Source: Prinia subflava (lineage: Eukaryota > Chordata > Aves > Passeriformes > Cisticolidae). Taken from it: a stretch of 64,000 nucleotides of DNA. Positions within the stretch are counted from its first letter, which is position 1; the number at the start of each line of letters is the position of its first letter. The DNA lies in NCBI RefSeq assembly GCF_021018805.1, contig NC_086247.1:135759602-135823601 (forward strand), in the 5' to 3' direction. Positions 1 through 14,000 of the stretch are shown here, piece after piece. The notes under the pieces were generated by a model. It was not told where the DNA came from. It searched no databases and saw only the letters and a list, made by a program, of their open reading frames with translations. The position numbers and the translations under genes were made by a program.

Positions 1-2745
1 ATGCTTATAATAGCAGAAGCAATGACATTACTTATTGATAATGTCTGGTATCATTCCAGGTCTAAATGGGAAAGTTGTAGTTAGAAACAATTATTATAAA
101 TAGGAGGAAACCACTTGAGTATAAAAATATCTCCCCCATTGAAAGTACTGAAGCTCCATCTAGAGGCTTTTCTCCATCTACTGTCATTTGTGGTATATGT
201 AATATCACCTAGAAATGTGAACAATATTAAATGTCAGAGGCTTCCTTTGTACCTCCTCTTTTGTTATTCATAATGGGTTCTTGCCCTGAACCTTTGCCCG
301 GCAACACTAGCTCCTTCACTGCCATCAAGTGGTAAGAAACCCAAACTGAACTTAAAAACGTAAAATCTCAATCATCAGATTCAATGATCAGTATGGTAGA
401 GAGATAGCTATAATTACTGAATATTGAAAATCTTTATGGTTCTTTTCATTGAAGTTCTGGTATATCTACTCCAGAGTGCTACAGTGCTTCACACAATAAA
501 TTCAGGGTTTCAAATCTCTTTTTGTAAGCTTTATTTTTACTTCAAATTGCACAGAATAAAAATCTATATCCATATTCCCCAACATTAGATTTAGAAAAAG
601 AAAGGCATCACAACAAAAGAATTTATTTATTTAAAAGTAATAATATACATAATGCTTAACACTTTAAAAATATTTAATTTGGCAATTAGGAAGAATTTAT
701 TAACATAATTAGAAGGAAGAGCACAAACGTCTCCTCAGACTTTGTGTTGCCTATTGGCAGTATCTCAAAAGAAAGAGCGGAACAGCAGCTCATCTCTCCA
801 GCAGTGTCTAATGCAGCAAGCATGCAGCTATGTCAGTCTCTTTGTGCTCCACAGCTATAATCAACTGTGGACATTTGTTATGTCAGGAGAAGCCTTAATG
901 CTCTACAATCACAAGTGACCTACTGGGAAACAAGCACACAACACACCAAAAAACTGGGAGGGTTTGTCTAGGTCAAATAAACAGGAAAAAGAACTAACAA
1001 AGTTACAGCAGAATGGAGCCAGGCTGCAAGACCTTAGTTACTTCAATTTCAACCCCTCAGTGACTTTATGGTACAACTACTCCCATGGTTGCCCATCACT
1101 CTCACAAAGTGCACTGAGTTACAGGAAGCCCACAAGGCCTCCACCATGACCAGGAACACCAGTGCAATAAACCTCCTGGCACACATCCAGTGTCACTGCA
1201 CTGAGAGCTCCCATGTGCTCCTGCATGCACACTAACTTATTTCACTACATTTTCCTTTCAGCAGTTATTCCAATTGGGTATTTTGCCCACAGCAGAAGAT
1301 AAAGTACAAAGACTTCTTGGTGTTGTCCTATTAAACAGAATAGTGACCAAGGGAGCTTAGGAATTTAAATTCTGTTACAGAAACTTAAAAATAGAAAAAG
1401 GAATAGTTATCAAATGAACAGGGAAAAAAATTCCAGTTTTATTGGCAGAGATATTCTATGCCTTATCATTACTTTATTGGTAAAGAAAGAACTATTGATC
1501 TACTTCTAGCAAATCCTCTGTCCACCAGTCCACAGATTTAACCTGTTCTGTACGAGTACTGGATGGCCACGTACCTACTTCTAACTGAGCAGAGCGAGCT
1601 CTGTGAAAAGAAGACTCATACAAAGCAGTCTACCAAAACTTTGTCATTTAAAAAGCAACTTCCAGACAGTCAAACCTTCCAGCTGGAAGAGGTTGGTCTG
1701 AAAGATATAACTTCTGTGTTTGCTTACCCCTGGAACCCAGCCTGCTCGTCCAAAGACCCTTAGTTTCTAGATCAGGAATTTTCAAACAAATTTCAATTGT
1801 TTCAAATTTTTACAGTTGTAAAAATTCCTCCGTCAAAATAATAATTGATACAACACCTACATATTGAAATTTCGAACACATCAAGTATTTATTTGAGAAT
1901 TACTTTTAAAAGCCACACATAATAAAAGTATCTATTGGGAATTAGGACAACTATGTATTCTACAATGTTGGGAAAGGAAGGATAGAATTGATAGTGGCAG
2001 GCAGAAGTAAAAATGGATCTTCAGGAATTGTATGAATAAGAAGACAGTAAAAACTGAACAGAAATCAGTGAACTGGCAAAACCAAATCAAATAAAAAAGC
2101 ACCACCAACCATGCCAAACTGTGTGAGGATTTTTAAAAAATGGTAGTGTTAAAAATATGGGAATATACAGGGCAACGGTAACATGCAGCCTAAAGCCACA
2201 TGTAGCTTTAATATCAAGGCAACACTAAGTGCCTGTTGCTTGGCAATTCATCTCCAGGTCCAACTGAAAAGCCAAAAGCAATTTTAGACAGTCATTTTAG
2301 TTACAGAAAGTATGGGGATTAGATGAAGAGGGTGTTCCTGAAGTAATTGAAATGTAAGTTAACCAGGGTGCATGCAACCACTTCAGCTCCCAAGCTGAAA
2401 GGGCAGACTGAATTTATGATGAGCAGTGAAAGCCACAGTAAAATTTGATGGCAGCAGGAATACATTTAAAAACAAACCAACCAACCACACAATAAAGAGA
2501 AAAGATGACCTCAAAGATTAGGAGTGACATACAGAAGACATTGGAGATTAAAAAGAAATTTTAAACCTCTTAGTTTTTCCTCCCAAACATGATTATGTGT
2601 AGTTTGAACTGATTGCAGATATCTCAGAAGAATCAAATACATTGATAAGAAAAAGTAACCAGAGAAAGGGTGCTTCAAAAGTTACAGATATCCCTATAAA
2701 GTACCCCTGATTGAAAACTCTAGTTCTTACTAAGAGGACAAGTTA

Positions 2746-2764
2746 AAACAAAACAAAACAAAAC

Positions 2765-2846
<82 letters not shown>
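2746..2846. repeat. Simple repeat: (AAAAC)n, (CA)n, then 71-nt poly(A)
   Basis: An AAAAC-type run passes into a short CA run and then an uninterrupted stretch of 71 A residues at 2,776-2,846. There is no AATAAA signal just upstream and no gene-like sequence before it, so it does not look like the tail of a processed retrocopy. Avian CR1 elements do not end in poly(A). The length may vary between individuals or be affected by sequencing error. Confidence 0.95.
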
Positions 2847-2849
<3 letters not shown>

Positions 2850-5073
2850 AAAGGAACTCAGAAGACAAAGTACAGTATAACTCGAGCAGAACAGAGAGGA
2901 CTGTCAGACTGTTCATTCTTGCAGCTTGTAAAAATTAGAGCAGACAGAAAACCAAAAAACAAATAGCACAGAAGCCATGGAAAATGCCAACAAAGAATAG
3001 ATAATAATTATTAGCCCCAGAACTGCATGGCAGAAGGTTCCTAGGATGTACTCACAAAGCTGTAACACTACTCGAGCATCACAACCAGCACAGCAGTTCT
3101 CAGCTGCGGCCACAAGGGACCTCGGACACCGCCCTCATTAAAGAAACACTCAGTACTGGCTGGGTGAAAAACAAAGCTTTAGGCATACAAAGAACAAGAA
3201 ACCATTTCCCTAACTGCCTCGTACTGAATCATTATTCTAGGATGAACCGTTTGAAGAAAGGGATTTCATTTGTGGGGGAAAAGGACGCAAAAAAGGAAAA
3301 AGCAAAACAACAGTAACATCAACAAAACCACCAGGAAGTCCAGCAAGCTAATGGCAGCAAAAACTGTAAACCTGTTGCCAAACATCAATCTAGAAAATTA
3401 AGTCCTTGTAGGCAGATCTGTTATGAAGTCTAGAGAGAAATTAAGAGACTGAAGAAACAAAAAGTTATCAGTGTAGGTAATTCTGAGGTTTTGTTCACAT
3501 CTTTTCTGGGTAAAGAATATAACTCAGCTCAACTAAAACAAAACATGCAGGAAGTCTACAAGAAAGCATCGTCATCTTTTTTCGGGCCATAGGTGTTATC
3601 CTAGTGGTAACCAAAAGAAAAGCTGCCTTTGCTCTTCTTTGTCAAGATGGGACTATCACTGGGACTCTAGAAGAAAGGCTGTGGCCTAGAAATTGAAGAT
3701 CAACTCATCCGAAATATCATCTGAACCGGACTTTGTCAGAAAATGGAATAAGCATTCATACTTTACCCAAATAAAACCACCAAGGTCCAAATGAAAAAGA
3801 AACCAAAGGACAGTATAATAACCAAGGTGCAACTTCAAAATGTCATCAAAAGATCAGCAGTGAATCTCTTGAAGATTAGCTCCTTTCCTGGGGCTATATT
3901 AGAAACTGCAGCACTTTTCCTGGTGCTTGAAAAGAAACACAATTTTAAAAGTTATACCAGAGCACATGCAATAACTCTTGCTAAAATCACCAATTAGATA
4001 TTTACCTTAAAAATTTCATACAGAACACCTCAAGCCTGTTGGGCAGTTAGCAAGACTGACCACTCAAAAATTTCCCCGGAGTAACTTGCTATTCCCAGCA
4101 TACGCTGGCTCACTCTATTCTTCTGCTCTCCTTCCTCTTGCCAGAGCGTTGTGCCTCAGCAAAGTGCTATCCTGCACTGTGCATCAGCTTAACTGATAGA
4201 TTTTACACTAGTATAGCTTATCTAGAGTATTATTTCACCTCTTGCAATGATGTTTTTCCTTAACCAAGTCATTGCAAGACAGAATCCTTGTAAAAAGAAA
4301 TCCTGTTTCCAAGGTGCCTGCTGCCAGTGTATGAATCTGTTACTATCAAAATCCCAAAACACAAGTTTTGGGCTGAGTCAGAACAGCATTTTTAGACTGA
4401 AAAATTATCTCAAATACACTAACCATAGCCTAGCACAGAAGTTAATACCTTTTGTACTAATTCAGTCACACCAAAAAAAACCCACAACCCAACAGTTAAG
4501 CAGGGAAGGGGAGGGGGAAAAATCTGTTAATTCTCACATTTCACTGGATTTTTCCATGTTTTTAGAGTATCTGAGAGATCAGTGTTCTTCATGGAGTCTT
4601 AATTTTTCTTTACACCAACCACTTCAGGATTCATACTATCTCGTTTTTAACTGGCAATACTGGTTTCACTATATAACTGGACAAAAGACTAGCTTTTTAT
4701 CATGACTATTTGTTTGTTACTTGTTTGTTTGTTATTTTTCAGCTTTGCCAACTCATACAAGATTCCATCTTTTGAGGCATTCTTACCTTTATGCCTAAAT
4801 CCATTAATAGATTGGGAGGAGGGTCAGAGGGAACACTGATAGTATTTTTGTGAGTGAATCTTTTTATCCATCCACCCCTTGACAGTGGAGAGTCCAAGAG
4901 GAACCTCTAGATGAGCAAGTTACCCCTTAAGAAGAGTCAAAATAATAATCTTACTAAATTATCCTGTGAATATCATGCTCAGATAAAGCATGGTAATGAC
5001 TACAATATATGTAACTCCTTTCAGGCTTGCAGCCAAACATTCTGAGACTACACAAGCAACCCTGGTGTAAGCT

Positions 5074-5087
5074 GGGGGCGGGGCGGG
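5074..5087 (+). promoter_or_regulatory. Isolated tandem GC box (Sp/KLF-type) inside intron 1
   Basis: Two overlapping GGGGCGG-type cores stand alone in AT-rich intron sequence. Such motifs bind Sp/KLF zinc-finger factors. No CpG island, TATA box or exon accompanies it, so a role as a promoter or enhancer is only a possibility. Confidence 0.3.
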
Positions 5088-7799
5088 TGTTTGGTTGTAT
5101 AACAGTAAGTTCTACACTTGCAGCTTGAATGGGAAATAGTTTGTGTATTTGTCTTAGTTGAATTGCAAAATATTGAATACTTGATCAAGATACAATTCTA
5201 TCTTGACTGAGAAATCAATTTCAGAAAGCAACCTAGTCCAGCACCGTCCTTCCTGGCCATAGTATCAATCCAATCACGTCTAACCAGCTGTCATGTAAGG
5301 CTCTCATATCTCATGACAGCAGACAGGATAACCAATACCCTGATAATAATGGGATACCATTAATTCAATGACAGTGTCTTTGAGTTAATCTGTTAGAAAA
5401 GACCCCAGAAGCTACAGGAATGCATCTTACATATTCCAGAAGTGAAGACACATTTTACAGCCTTCTGCTTACTTTAGGTCAGAAATTTAAGATTATGTGC
5501 CCCTGTTAACAGTCGCCTAAACACCAGTCATATTTTCTTTTACAAAAAAATACTTTTGTGTTAAAAATCTGAACTTTGAGGAAGTCAAACATACCAAAGA
5601 CAAATGAAAGGATGTTTCTTACAAAGAAAACATGGCTATTCATATTCAGTGTTAAGCAGTGTTTATTTTCACAAATACATTTACAAGGGAAGTCAATATT
5701 CTGCAATGCAAAATGGCAACCTATGCAAGAGCACTTTTTAAACAGAAAGTGTCTCAATTTACTTTTTAGGTTTCAGATATTATCAAATGAATGCCAATAA
5801 ATGTTTTGTACTGAAAACTTCAAAACAGCACGATTTAAAACAGGAAGTATACGATCAATATTAAAGCTCTTTATTGTTAGGGCATGATTTTTAATTCAAA
5901 TGCATTTCTCTCCAACTCTATTCCTTTTTATTGAAGAATGTAATATTACCTAAACATTTTGGATGTAAATACAGTCCACTCAAACATACATCTTCAGAGA
6001 CTGAGAGAATGATATAAATTTTACAGTTTTATCAAAAGATCAAGATAAAGCTTACTGTATATTGCAATTTGCTGTCACACTAAGACAAACTGCAGCCTTA
6101 AAGAGACAATCCCAAATGGAACTCAAAACTGGAAGTATTTACCACCAACACCTCAGCTACAGAACTCTCCATCTGAACTCTGCATCCAGTACATTGGACA
6201 CCCAAAACAACTGTTCCCAGAAAACAGTCTGATTTCATCTTTCATTACCCCACACTTTTTTCTAGATACTGTTTCTCTGTGTTCTCAAGCTTGACTTCTC
6301 AGTGTGCCACATCAGACATGCAGATGCCAGCAAACAGCACAGTCTACCCTAAATTCTCATCTGATGGTAGTCAAGGTGCATGCACAGCATGGAAGCAACA
6401 CACAGAATCAGAGACAGGGTATAATTCCTTTAAATAGGACCTAGAACTACGACTTGAGTATGTCCCTCAACAATAAACAGATCAACACTATTTAGAAGCA
6501 AAAGAAAATTGATTATACAATAAAGAACTGTACTAAAACCTTGAAATTCAATACCCTTTATCTGATACAACTTTTAGCTTTAGTATGTTCCATTAAAGCT
6601 CCACTATTTCAAACAAGTTCCCTGCTGCAAAAGTTATTTTATCAAGTCTCTACCTTTTAAAAACTTGTAGAAGTGAGGGCATTTCATAAAATTCTGTCAT
6701 GTTTCTCCTCACAATGCCTACATCTGATAGAAACCACAAAATTGAAGTTTTCACTGTGATTTATACAACAAATACTGCAATACCAAAATCTTGCCTAAAC
6801 CAGTAGGAATAAGCAAAAACATAGCAAGTACGTGGTACCATCAAAATTACAATAACTGGATTAAAATAATCTTATTGTTTTCATAACAATATACTCAAGT
6901 ACATCACAGTAGGAACTTTGCTGCAGAATTAATAAATCCACTGACTGACTAGGGTATAAAGGAACCATAAGTCATAAAGGAGGGAGGGGGAGGGATGACA
7001 GGCCACAAACCAACTCTGCTTTAGTCTTAACTCGAGTAGTAATACAGGCCCAAGCCCTCTGTCCTACTGCCTGAAAAGAGAACTACTGTCCATGACTGAG
7101 ATGGCACAGAGCTGAGGCCAGTAACCAAAGCAAAGTGACCAGGAGCAAATGATCCATTGCTCAACTCCCTACAGATACCCCAGTTAAAGGCCTGGGTTCC
7201 TATGAAAATGTGCTTAACCTTTCATGTGTACCAGTTAATCAAACAGGAAAAACGGCGTAACAGCAGCTATTCTTCCTTCTACTGATAAATAACCACAGCA
7301 GCAACATGGTGAATTTATCTGCCAGTTCCATTATTATTCATGGAATGCACAGCTAAAAAAATGTCTTGCCTACTTCTTTCCAGCATGTTACTGAGGACTT
7401 TTGTATTTGTCCAAGCAAACTAGAGTGGCAATTTATTTGATTTTCAAAACCTTTTTATTTCTTCAGATGTAATCAAAACCAAGACATTAGAGACTGCTTG
7501 ATGACAAAACTATGAAGAGTTTCATTCAGGAACAAAGCTACAGCCAAGTAATTTAATAATTCACTTAATGAATCTTTCCTGTTGGAGAGGTTAAAGAGAT
7601 TCTCACACCAACACATTCTTTGCAGGTCAAGAGAAGGTAACTCAACTTGAAATATATATTGGATATATTACCCCAAACAGACAAACTAGATGCTAATAAG
7701 TCAGGACCATGGCTATCACCTTAGACTGCTGAAGGAAATTTATATAAAAAACTGCACACCTGTAGGTGAGGAATATAAGCCAGTGCTGCAAAGAAAATG

Positions 7800-8075
7800 C
7801 CACCAGGGACCCAGCAATTTTGAAAAAGCTTTTGACAAGCCTCCACACCAAAGGCTATTAAAGTGACTAACTTAACACAAGATGGGAGGAAAAAGTCTTA
7901 CAAATAGAAAATTAATGAACAGGATACAAAAAGCAAGGGCTAATGGCCAGTCTTGAGGGCAAAGAAGAGGCAGCTGAAAGGTCTCCTGCTGGGGGATTGG
8001 TGCTGGGACTGGCTTCATTCAGCATTTTCAAAGACAACCTGAAGAGCCAAGCATGCAGTGACACTAAATGTTTTG
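7800..8075 (+). mobile_element. Ancient CR1/L3-type LINE remnant, reverse transcriptase part of ORF2
   Basis: Read on the plus strand, this stretch follows the familiar CR1-clade ORF2 sequence: a KAFDK..PHQRLL-like segment near 7,822-7,860 (the FD is part of the reverse transcriptase core), then a region like the NGQ...(V)PQGSVLGP...F block between about 7,945 and 8,030. The frame is broken by stop codons and small indels, so the copy is dead. Edges are uncertain because divergence is high; sequence to about 8,480 may include more of the same element but I could not align it. The call rests on pattern recognition of the CR1 family, not on an alignment. Confidence 0.6.
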
Positions 8076-11000
8076 GGTAGGTACCAGACACAAGCAAGGA
8101 AACACCAACCCAAGTGATCTAGCAAAAAAGTGAGAGATAAGATTTAGTTGTATCAGTTAAACTACAATTTTCCTAAACAGAGTAGAGCTTGCAGCTGGCT
8201 ATTATAAATCACTAAGTGATCCAAAACACATTGCTGACAGTTCTACAAATCCACTGTACAGCACCAGACTGAAAGGTACTACCAGAAATGCACCTCTGAA
8301 CATTGTTAATCAAAAACTGTGGCAGCTGAAAGGTACAGGGGGCAAACGGACTGCAGAACACGGTTAGCTTCACATGTGCTCCCCAGTGACACTCTCTATT
8401 GCCACTGGCTTTATTGCCTTTATTAAAGAAAGAAATGCAAGGATAATACAGAAGTGCATAAATAATAAGAAACAAGGGTATAAACCAGAGAGCACATTGA
8501 CACCATTCAGCATTTCTTGAAGGTATCCAAGGAGCTTATGGATGACATGGAGGGGTGCCCTAATGGGAGACCAAGAAGACTATGGAATGGAACCAGGCCC
8601 TCACAGACATCAGGATGCACTGCTCAGGACAATTCCAGACTATTATTAAACATCTGCAACACAGACAAGGCAAACGTGCCTGGTACTCTCAAGTGCATTA
8701 AAAATCACATTATTTTTTAACTGATACAACAGCTACTGTCCTTTAATCTAAGTTCACCAAACAGAGGTCTGCACCTCCTCCAGAAAATTAAGGCATCTAC
8801 AGATCATATCTGTTAGTAGGTAAGAAAGGGAAGTATAAGTGTATGAAAGGCCAAACTCGTCATGACTGATGAAATTCTTAAGTCAGTAACTCATTGATAG
8901 GTTAAGTCTCTATCACTCCAGCAGACAACTAGTTTCATCTTTATTTCCTTTAAAACAAAACCAAAACCTCACACAAACTGTTTTCTAATTAAGCACCTAG
9001 TATTACTCAACCACAAAGAAAACACAAAGACCAAAAATATTTACTAAATGGACTAATGGTGCACTCCAGCATGGGAACTCTGTATTACGTAAGTCAGCTA
9101 CAATTAATTTTCAAATACAGTACACAACTTATGTATAGAAGAAGTTTGCTCTTTCACCATCATAAAACTGCAAAAGACAACTAATTGGCTGATCTCCTCA
9201 ATCTGTATTTCAACTATGGAAACTCCATCCTCAACAGACACAAGCCAACACTTGAATTTATTGCTTTGTTTTGAATGCTGCTGGCTTAGCTTGAAGTGTG
9301 GGAAGGATACTAAGGTACAAATAGAAAATTCTGAAATAGAAGAGAAACTACAAGCCACACAAGTTACAACATGACAGAAGAAATACTTTTCATTCAATAC
9401 ATAGATAGACTCAGACTGAAAAACACATATATTTCAAGTTTTTAATCAACCAAAAGAAATGCATGAACTGAATAAGATTTTTAATAAATCGTAATAGGAA
9501 ATGGGAAGAGGCTTCCATACAGGATTAAATTTTACAGCCTTTTTTTTCTGTAACATTCTAGCAGCCGCTGTTAGATACAACATCCAGTAAAGCAACTCAT
9601 AATATGACCTAGACTGTCACAAAGTTAAATGGCATACAAACACTCCTACTCTCCCATCACAGCATTTAAATCCCACAGAAGAACACTAGAGAAATCATTG
9701 AGTTTAAAATGGTGATTATTGAACATAAAAGCTAGCTTAAATCAGTTTGATAAAACTGAATTAAAACTGATCAATTTGATAAAGCCAATTTAGGTCGAAT
9801 AAATAAATAAAATTCAATAAAGCATTGATCAATCACACTAAAAATCATTTGTAATAGTTTTAGGAGTAGGTGAAAACAATCACTGCCCCTTAAAGGAGAA
9901 GGTATTCAAGCCAAATCAGTGCAATAAGGCTATTTCTCAGCTTTCTCATGTCCTCATCAGCACTGAATGCTTCCTTCAACAAGTGAAAGTACTTTACATT
10001 ATTGGAGACAGCAGCATTCAAAATTACAGCCCATGGGGCAAGACCCCTCTAGTTCTTGCTTCTCTTTTCAGCCATAAAAGGATTGCCAAGTGACTTTATT
10101 TCAACAGCTCCTATGTATTGTCTGTTTTCCTCCACAAATTTTCCAGACCAGGGTGAATTTCAGATCTATCAGACTCCATATGAAATTTCTTCATTTCTCA
10201 TCCCACTGTTCATTTGACATCAGTAAGAACAGTTTGCAAGGCCTGCAACCAGCTCATTTAAAGATCTGCACTTAAGCAACCCCTCAGATGAGAGCCCAGG
10301 AATACACAATCCTGCTTTAAACCACTAACATTTTGCATAACTGTAACATACACCACGTGTACAACATTGCCACATCCGTGAGACTGTTTACAAATCATTT
10401 TTATACCGAGTTAGTAACATCCAAACAAGGCTGTCATACAAACAACACGCAAAAGAAACCCAGAAAGCCCAAATCTCCTCATCATTTCGGGAAACCTGAC
10501 AATTTTACACTGCAAGGGAAAAAAAACAAAAGAGAAGCAAACGTCTAACCTGCACAGCATTTAGCTAAGCAAAAGCACAAAGACTAAGAAGCAAATCAAA
10601 AGCAAAACTGCGGATTTTCATATGCTGTACAATTTTTGTTAGCCCACTAGGATTCCGTGGAAAACCAAAACACTTCTGATATTAAAATGAATAAAAGGAG
10701 GAAATGAATGTATATCAGACCCATTCTTAGAGACAAAAAATCCCCCTTTGTTATCACTTATACGCTCATTCTTACTGGCTCAGCTGCGCAACAGCACCAC
10801 AGACTCTTTGTTATCGGCTCTGCTGAGAGCACAAGAAGCACCAAACCAATTAAGAAACACCTTACATGCTAAATTCTCATTTTATTTTTTAAATTTTACC
10901 ACATACTTTAAGTTAAAATGGCACCATAGATACCTCCAAATATCTCCCTTAAAGCTACAGCTCTCTAGATCTGATTAGAAAACCATGTTAATCTTAATTG

Positions 11001-14000
11001 TAAAATTACTCTAGATGGAGCATAAAAGCTTTATCATTCAACAGAATGAAATTAAGGCTGCATCTAGAATTTTTTTTTTACACAGCTTTACAGATAAATA
11101 TGATGACTACAATCCACAGCAGTCAAGTAGTAAAAGGCCCACTTGGAAGTTGTTTACAAAATTCCATGTTGGATCAATTACATAGCTGCTTCAGATACCC
11201 ACATGGGCAGGTACTTAGAACTTCAGTAAAGGAGATGAATTCCGAACAAGCAGAAAACTTAGAGCCTTTTGTAAGCACCAAAGGCCACCAGCACAGGTTC
11301 CCTACCTCTCTACACTAAGAAATTGGTCAATCCTTTCAATGAATTACAGATCAAACACAGAACTACTTGGGAAAAAAAAATTTCTGCAATTTGAAGATCA
11401 AACTATCATGGATATATCCTTAAAGGATTAGTGGAGCAAGAAGCATAGAAAGAAAGAGCTGAAACATTATTACTGCTGCAGACAGAAAAAAATCCAAAAC
11501 CAAACCAATTCAAACCTGCTTGTTTTATCCTTTTTACAGCACTTTGCATACTATCGGTTCCCCTGGGTTCTCAAACACAGTAATTTCTTGTTGCTGTATG
11601 TCCTTCTAAACAGCAAGAAAGAAGAAAAAGATAACCTGAAAGAAATCAGGAAAGTACTATATGAATGAATTGTCAGGGAAATTTAAGAGCAAGTGTCTTT
11701 GAAACTACTTAAATTGGTAGATTCCAAAGCACTTTTGTGTCTTGAAAAAACGAGACAACAATGAAAGAAAAAAAAATTCTTGACAACATCCAAGCAGAAA
11801 TTTAATAGGCAACATTGCAGAAAACCCATTTTTATGGAAAATATAAGCTTTATATGTCTAGATGTCTCCATCATTTTTATATGCAACAACAGTGAACAAA
11901 AAGATAAGGGCAGGGTCCTTACAGAATAGAATAGATTATCTATCAGCAGTTTATCTGTAAGTTCAGCAATTTTTAAAGATCCAAAACACACAGGAACCTG
12001 TACCCTGCACCATCCCCAGTTACAAATGCAGCAGTTGTCATTAGCACTTCTCTGTGGTGACTCTTACAAGCCATTAAACTACTCAAAAGAGAAACAACTT
12101 TGTTCTGTAGGATCCAAGTGAATAAACTCAATGATGACTTCACACAACCTTAACAATTTACATCTTTTAGGACAAGCAGTTTCCAGAACTGCTGAAAATC
12201 TCAGTTCCATGTACAACTTATATGTAACAGACTCAGAAAGGAAGTTTTAAATCATAAAGGGATACAGAATTGTGTCTCAGTAAAACATGGAGACAAAAAA
12301 CACAATTACTTTTATGGAATGAACTGGCATTACAGCTAAAGCCACCAGAAACAAAACTGGATTTTGATGCTATTTTTGTTTGAACCAGTGCAATGGACTA
12401 TTACTGCCTAAATGCTGACAGCATATTCATGGGCTTAAAAGAAATACAGTTTCAGGAATTACTAAAATCCCTCAGTGTCCATACAAAGGTCTGCTACTAC
12501 TATTACCCAGTTGTGTATTATTATGGAAGTTAATTATTTTTGAAAGCTCAGAGCAAGAAAATGGAAACATTTCATCTTTCTAACTGAGAACTCTGATGTC
12601 ACAATTGACAGTACATTAAAATCTAATGCTTTCCAATTTAGATCTCCTTAATACACACTTTGAACAAGAAGTAGAAAGCAATCTCGGAACAGGCTGAGAG
12701 CATTAGACATGATGTTTAATCACCGGCCGACCAACTTTGCTTTGTCAGAAATGAGTGAGACACCAAGGTGCTACAAGGCTCCATGTCATTTCACAGCACA
12801 ACACTTTTGAAGGTCACAGTGAATAACTTATTTGTCATGCAAGACAAAATAATCTTACAAAACCAAGCAAGAATAGCTTACAACTCATGGTTTTGACACA
12901 ATCATCTGAAAAAGTGATGTTATAATCACATGCAAGTGAAGTTTTGTCTCACTTGAGCAAATACTTCCAAAGCTTGGAAGACTGAACCACTATCACCAAC
13001 CCAGATTTTTGCTGAAACGTTTGCAGATGATGCACACTTCATGATTTTAGCAACACTGCACCCACATATATTAACCTTAAAAAGCACTTGGGAGGAGAAT
13101 AGTCTGAAGAGTAAGAAGAGCAACCAAAATATGTCTGTGGAGAGCCATCCAGCTTGTCATTGGGAAGGACAAACTGCTGAGTTTCTGGGTTATCCCTCCT
13201 TATTTCCCCCTTCTTTGCTTTAGTTATGTGCAGCTTGCCTGCCAGGAAAGACAGAACTGCATGGATACAGGTAGGCTGTTCTTGATGAGGACTTAAGATA
13301 CATATGAAGGAGAGCTGTTTCTTCCCAATTGAGGGGACCAATGTACTCAAAGTTCCTCAGAAGTTCTACAGGAAAAATAGTTTCATGTAGACTTTTCTCT
13401 GGACAATAATCTATTCAAAGACAGAACTCTGGCAGGGCCAGATAAAACAACACTGACAACTTCTGAGATTGCCGTTATTTCTGAAAAACAGGTTATTAAA
13501 TTTACATCCAAGAACTTTACTTATATAACATACAACTTCTGGACTGTGGTGATGTATGCACTGCATGCCACCAATCAATGTATCAAACAGACCACATAGA
13601 AACATCTTCCTGAGAATTTTCTTCCATCTCCAGTAACACTTGACAATACCACAAAAGCCACACAGTTTGTTGTGGTGGTCATTCCTCTTCTTACAGAGCA
13701 ACGTCAAAAGGTAAAATTCAGTGCCAGCCATTTACTAGAAACTGTAGTCTTAAAGATGCAGCTACCTCATACTTTTAGCACAGCCCAGCAGTGCATGTGT
13801 AAAGCAAACTTTTCTTTATTGTACCTACTGACTGCATATCATGAAGCAGTCCTGGAGCAGATGAACAGAATTCCTTTTGGAGAGAACTGAACCATAAGAT
13901 GGGAAACCAAGAGCGCAAACAGCATGTTTTAACAAAACGGGCATTGAGTCCACGCAGTCAGCCTGGAATTAATTCAACAACAAGGAAAAAAAAACCCCTG

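Noticed and set aside
318..336. Possible reverse CTCF motif (GCCATCAAGTGG)
   Set aside because: It has a mismatch at an invariant core position.
4247..4705. 152-codon plus-strand frame with an ATG start in intron 1
   Set aside because: No domain or family is recognisable. A rough estimate for AT-rich DNA predicts around one frame of this length per 64 kb over six frames.
13003..13040. Short match to the CR1 'TTTGCAGATGAT' block
   Set aside because: Only about 20 bp fit and the flanks do not continue the CR1 sequence.
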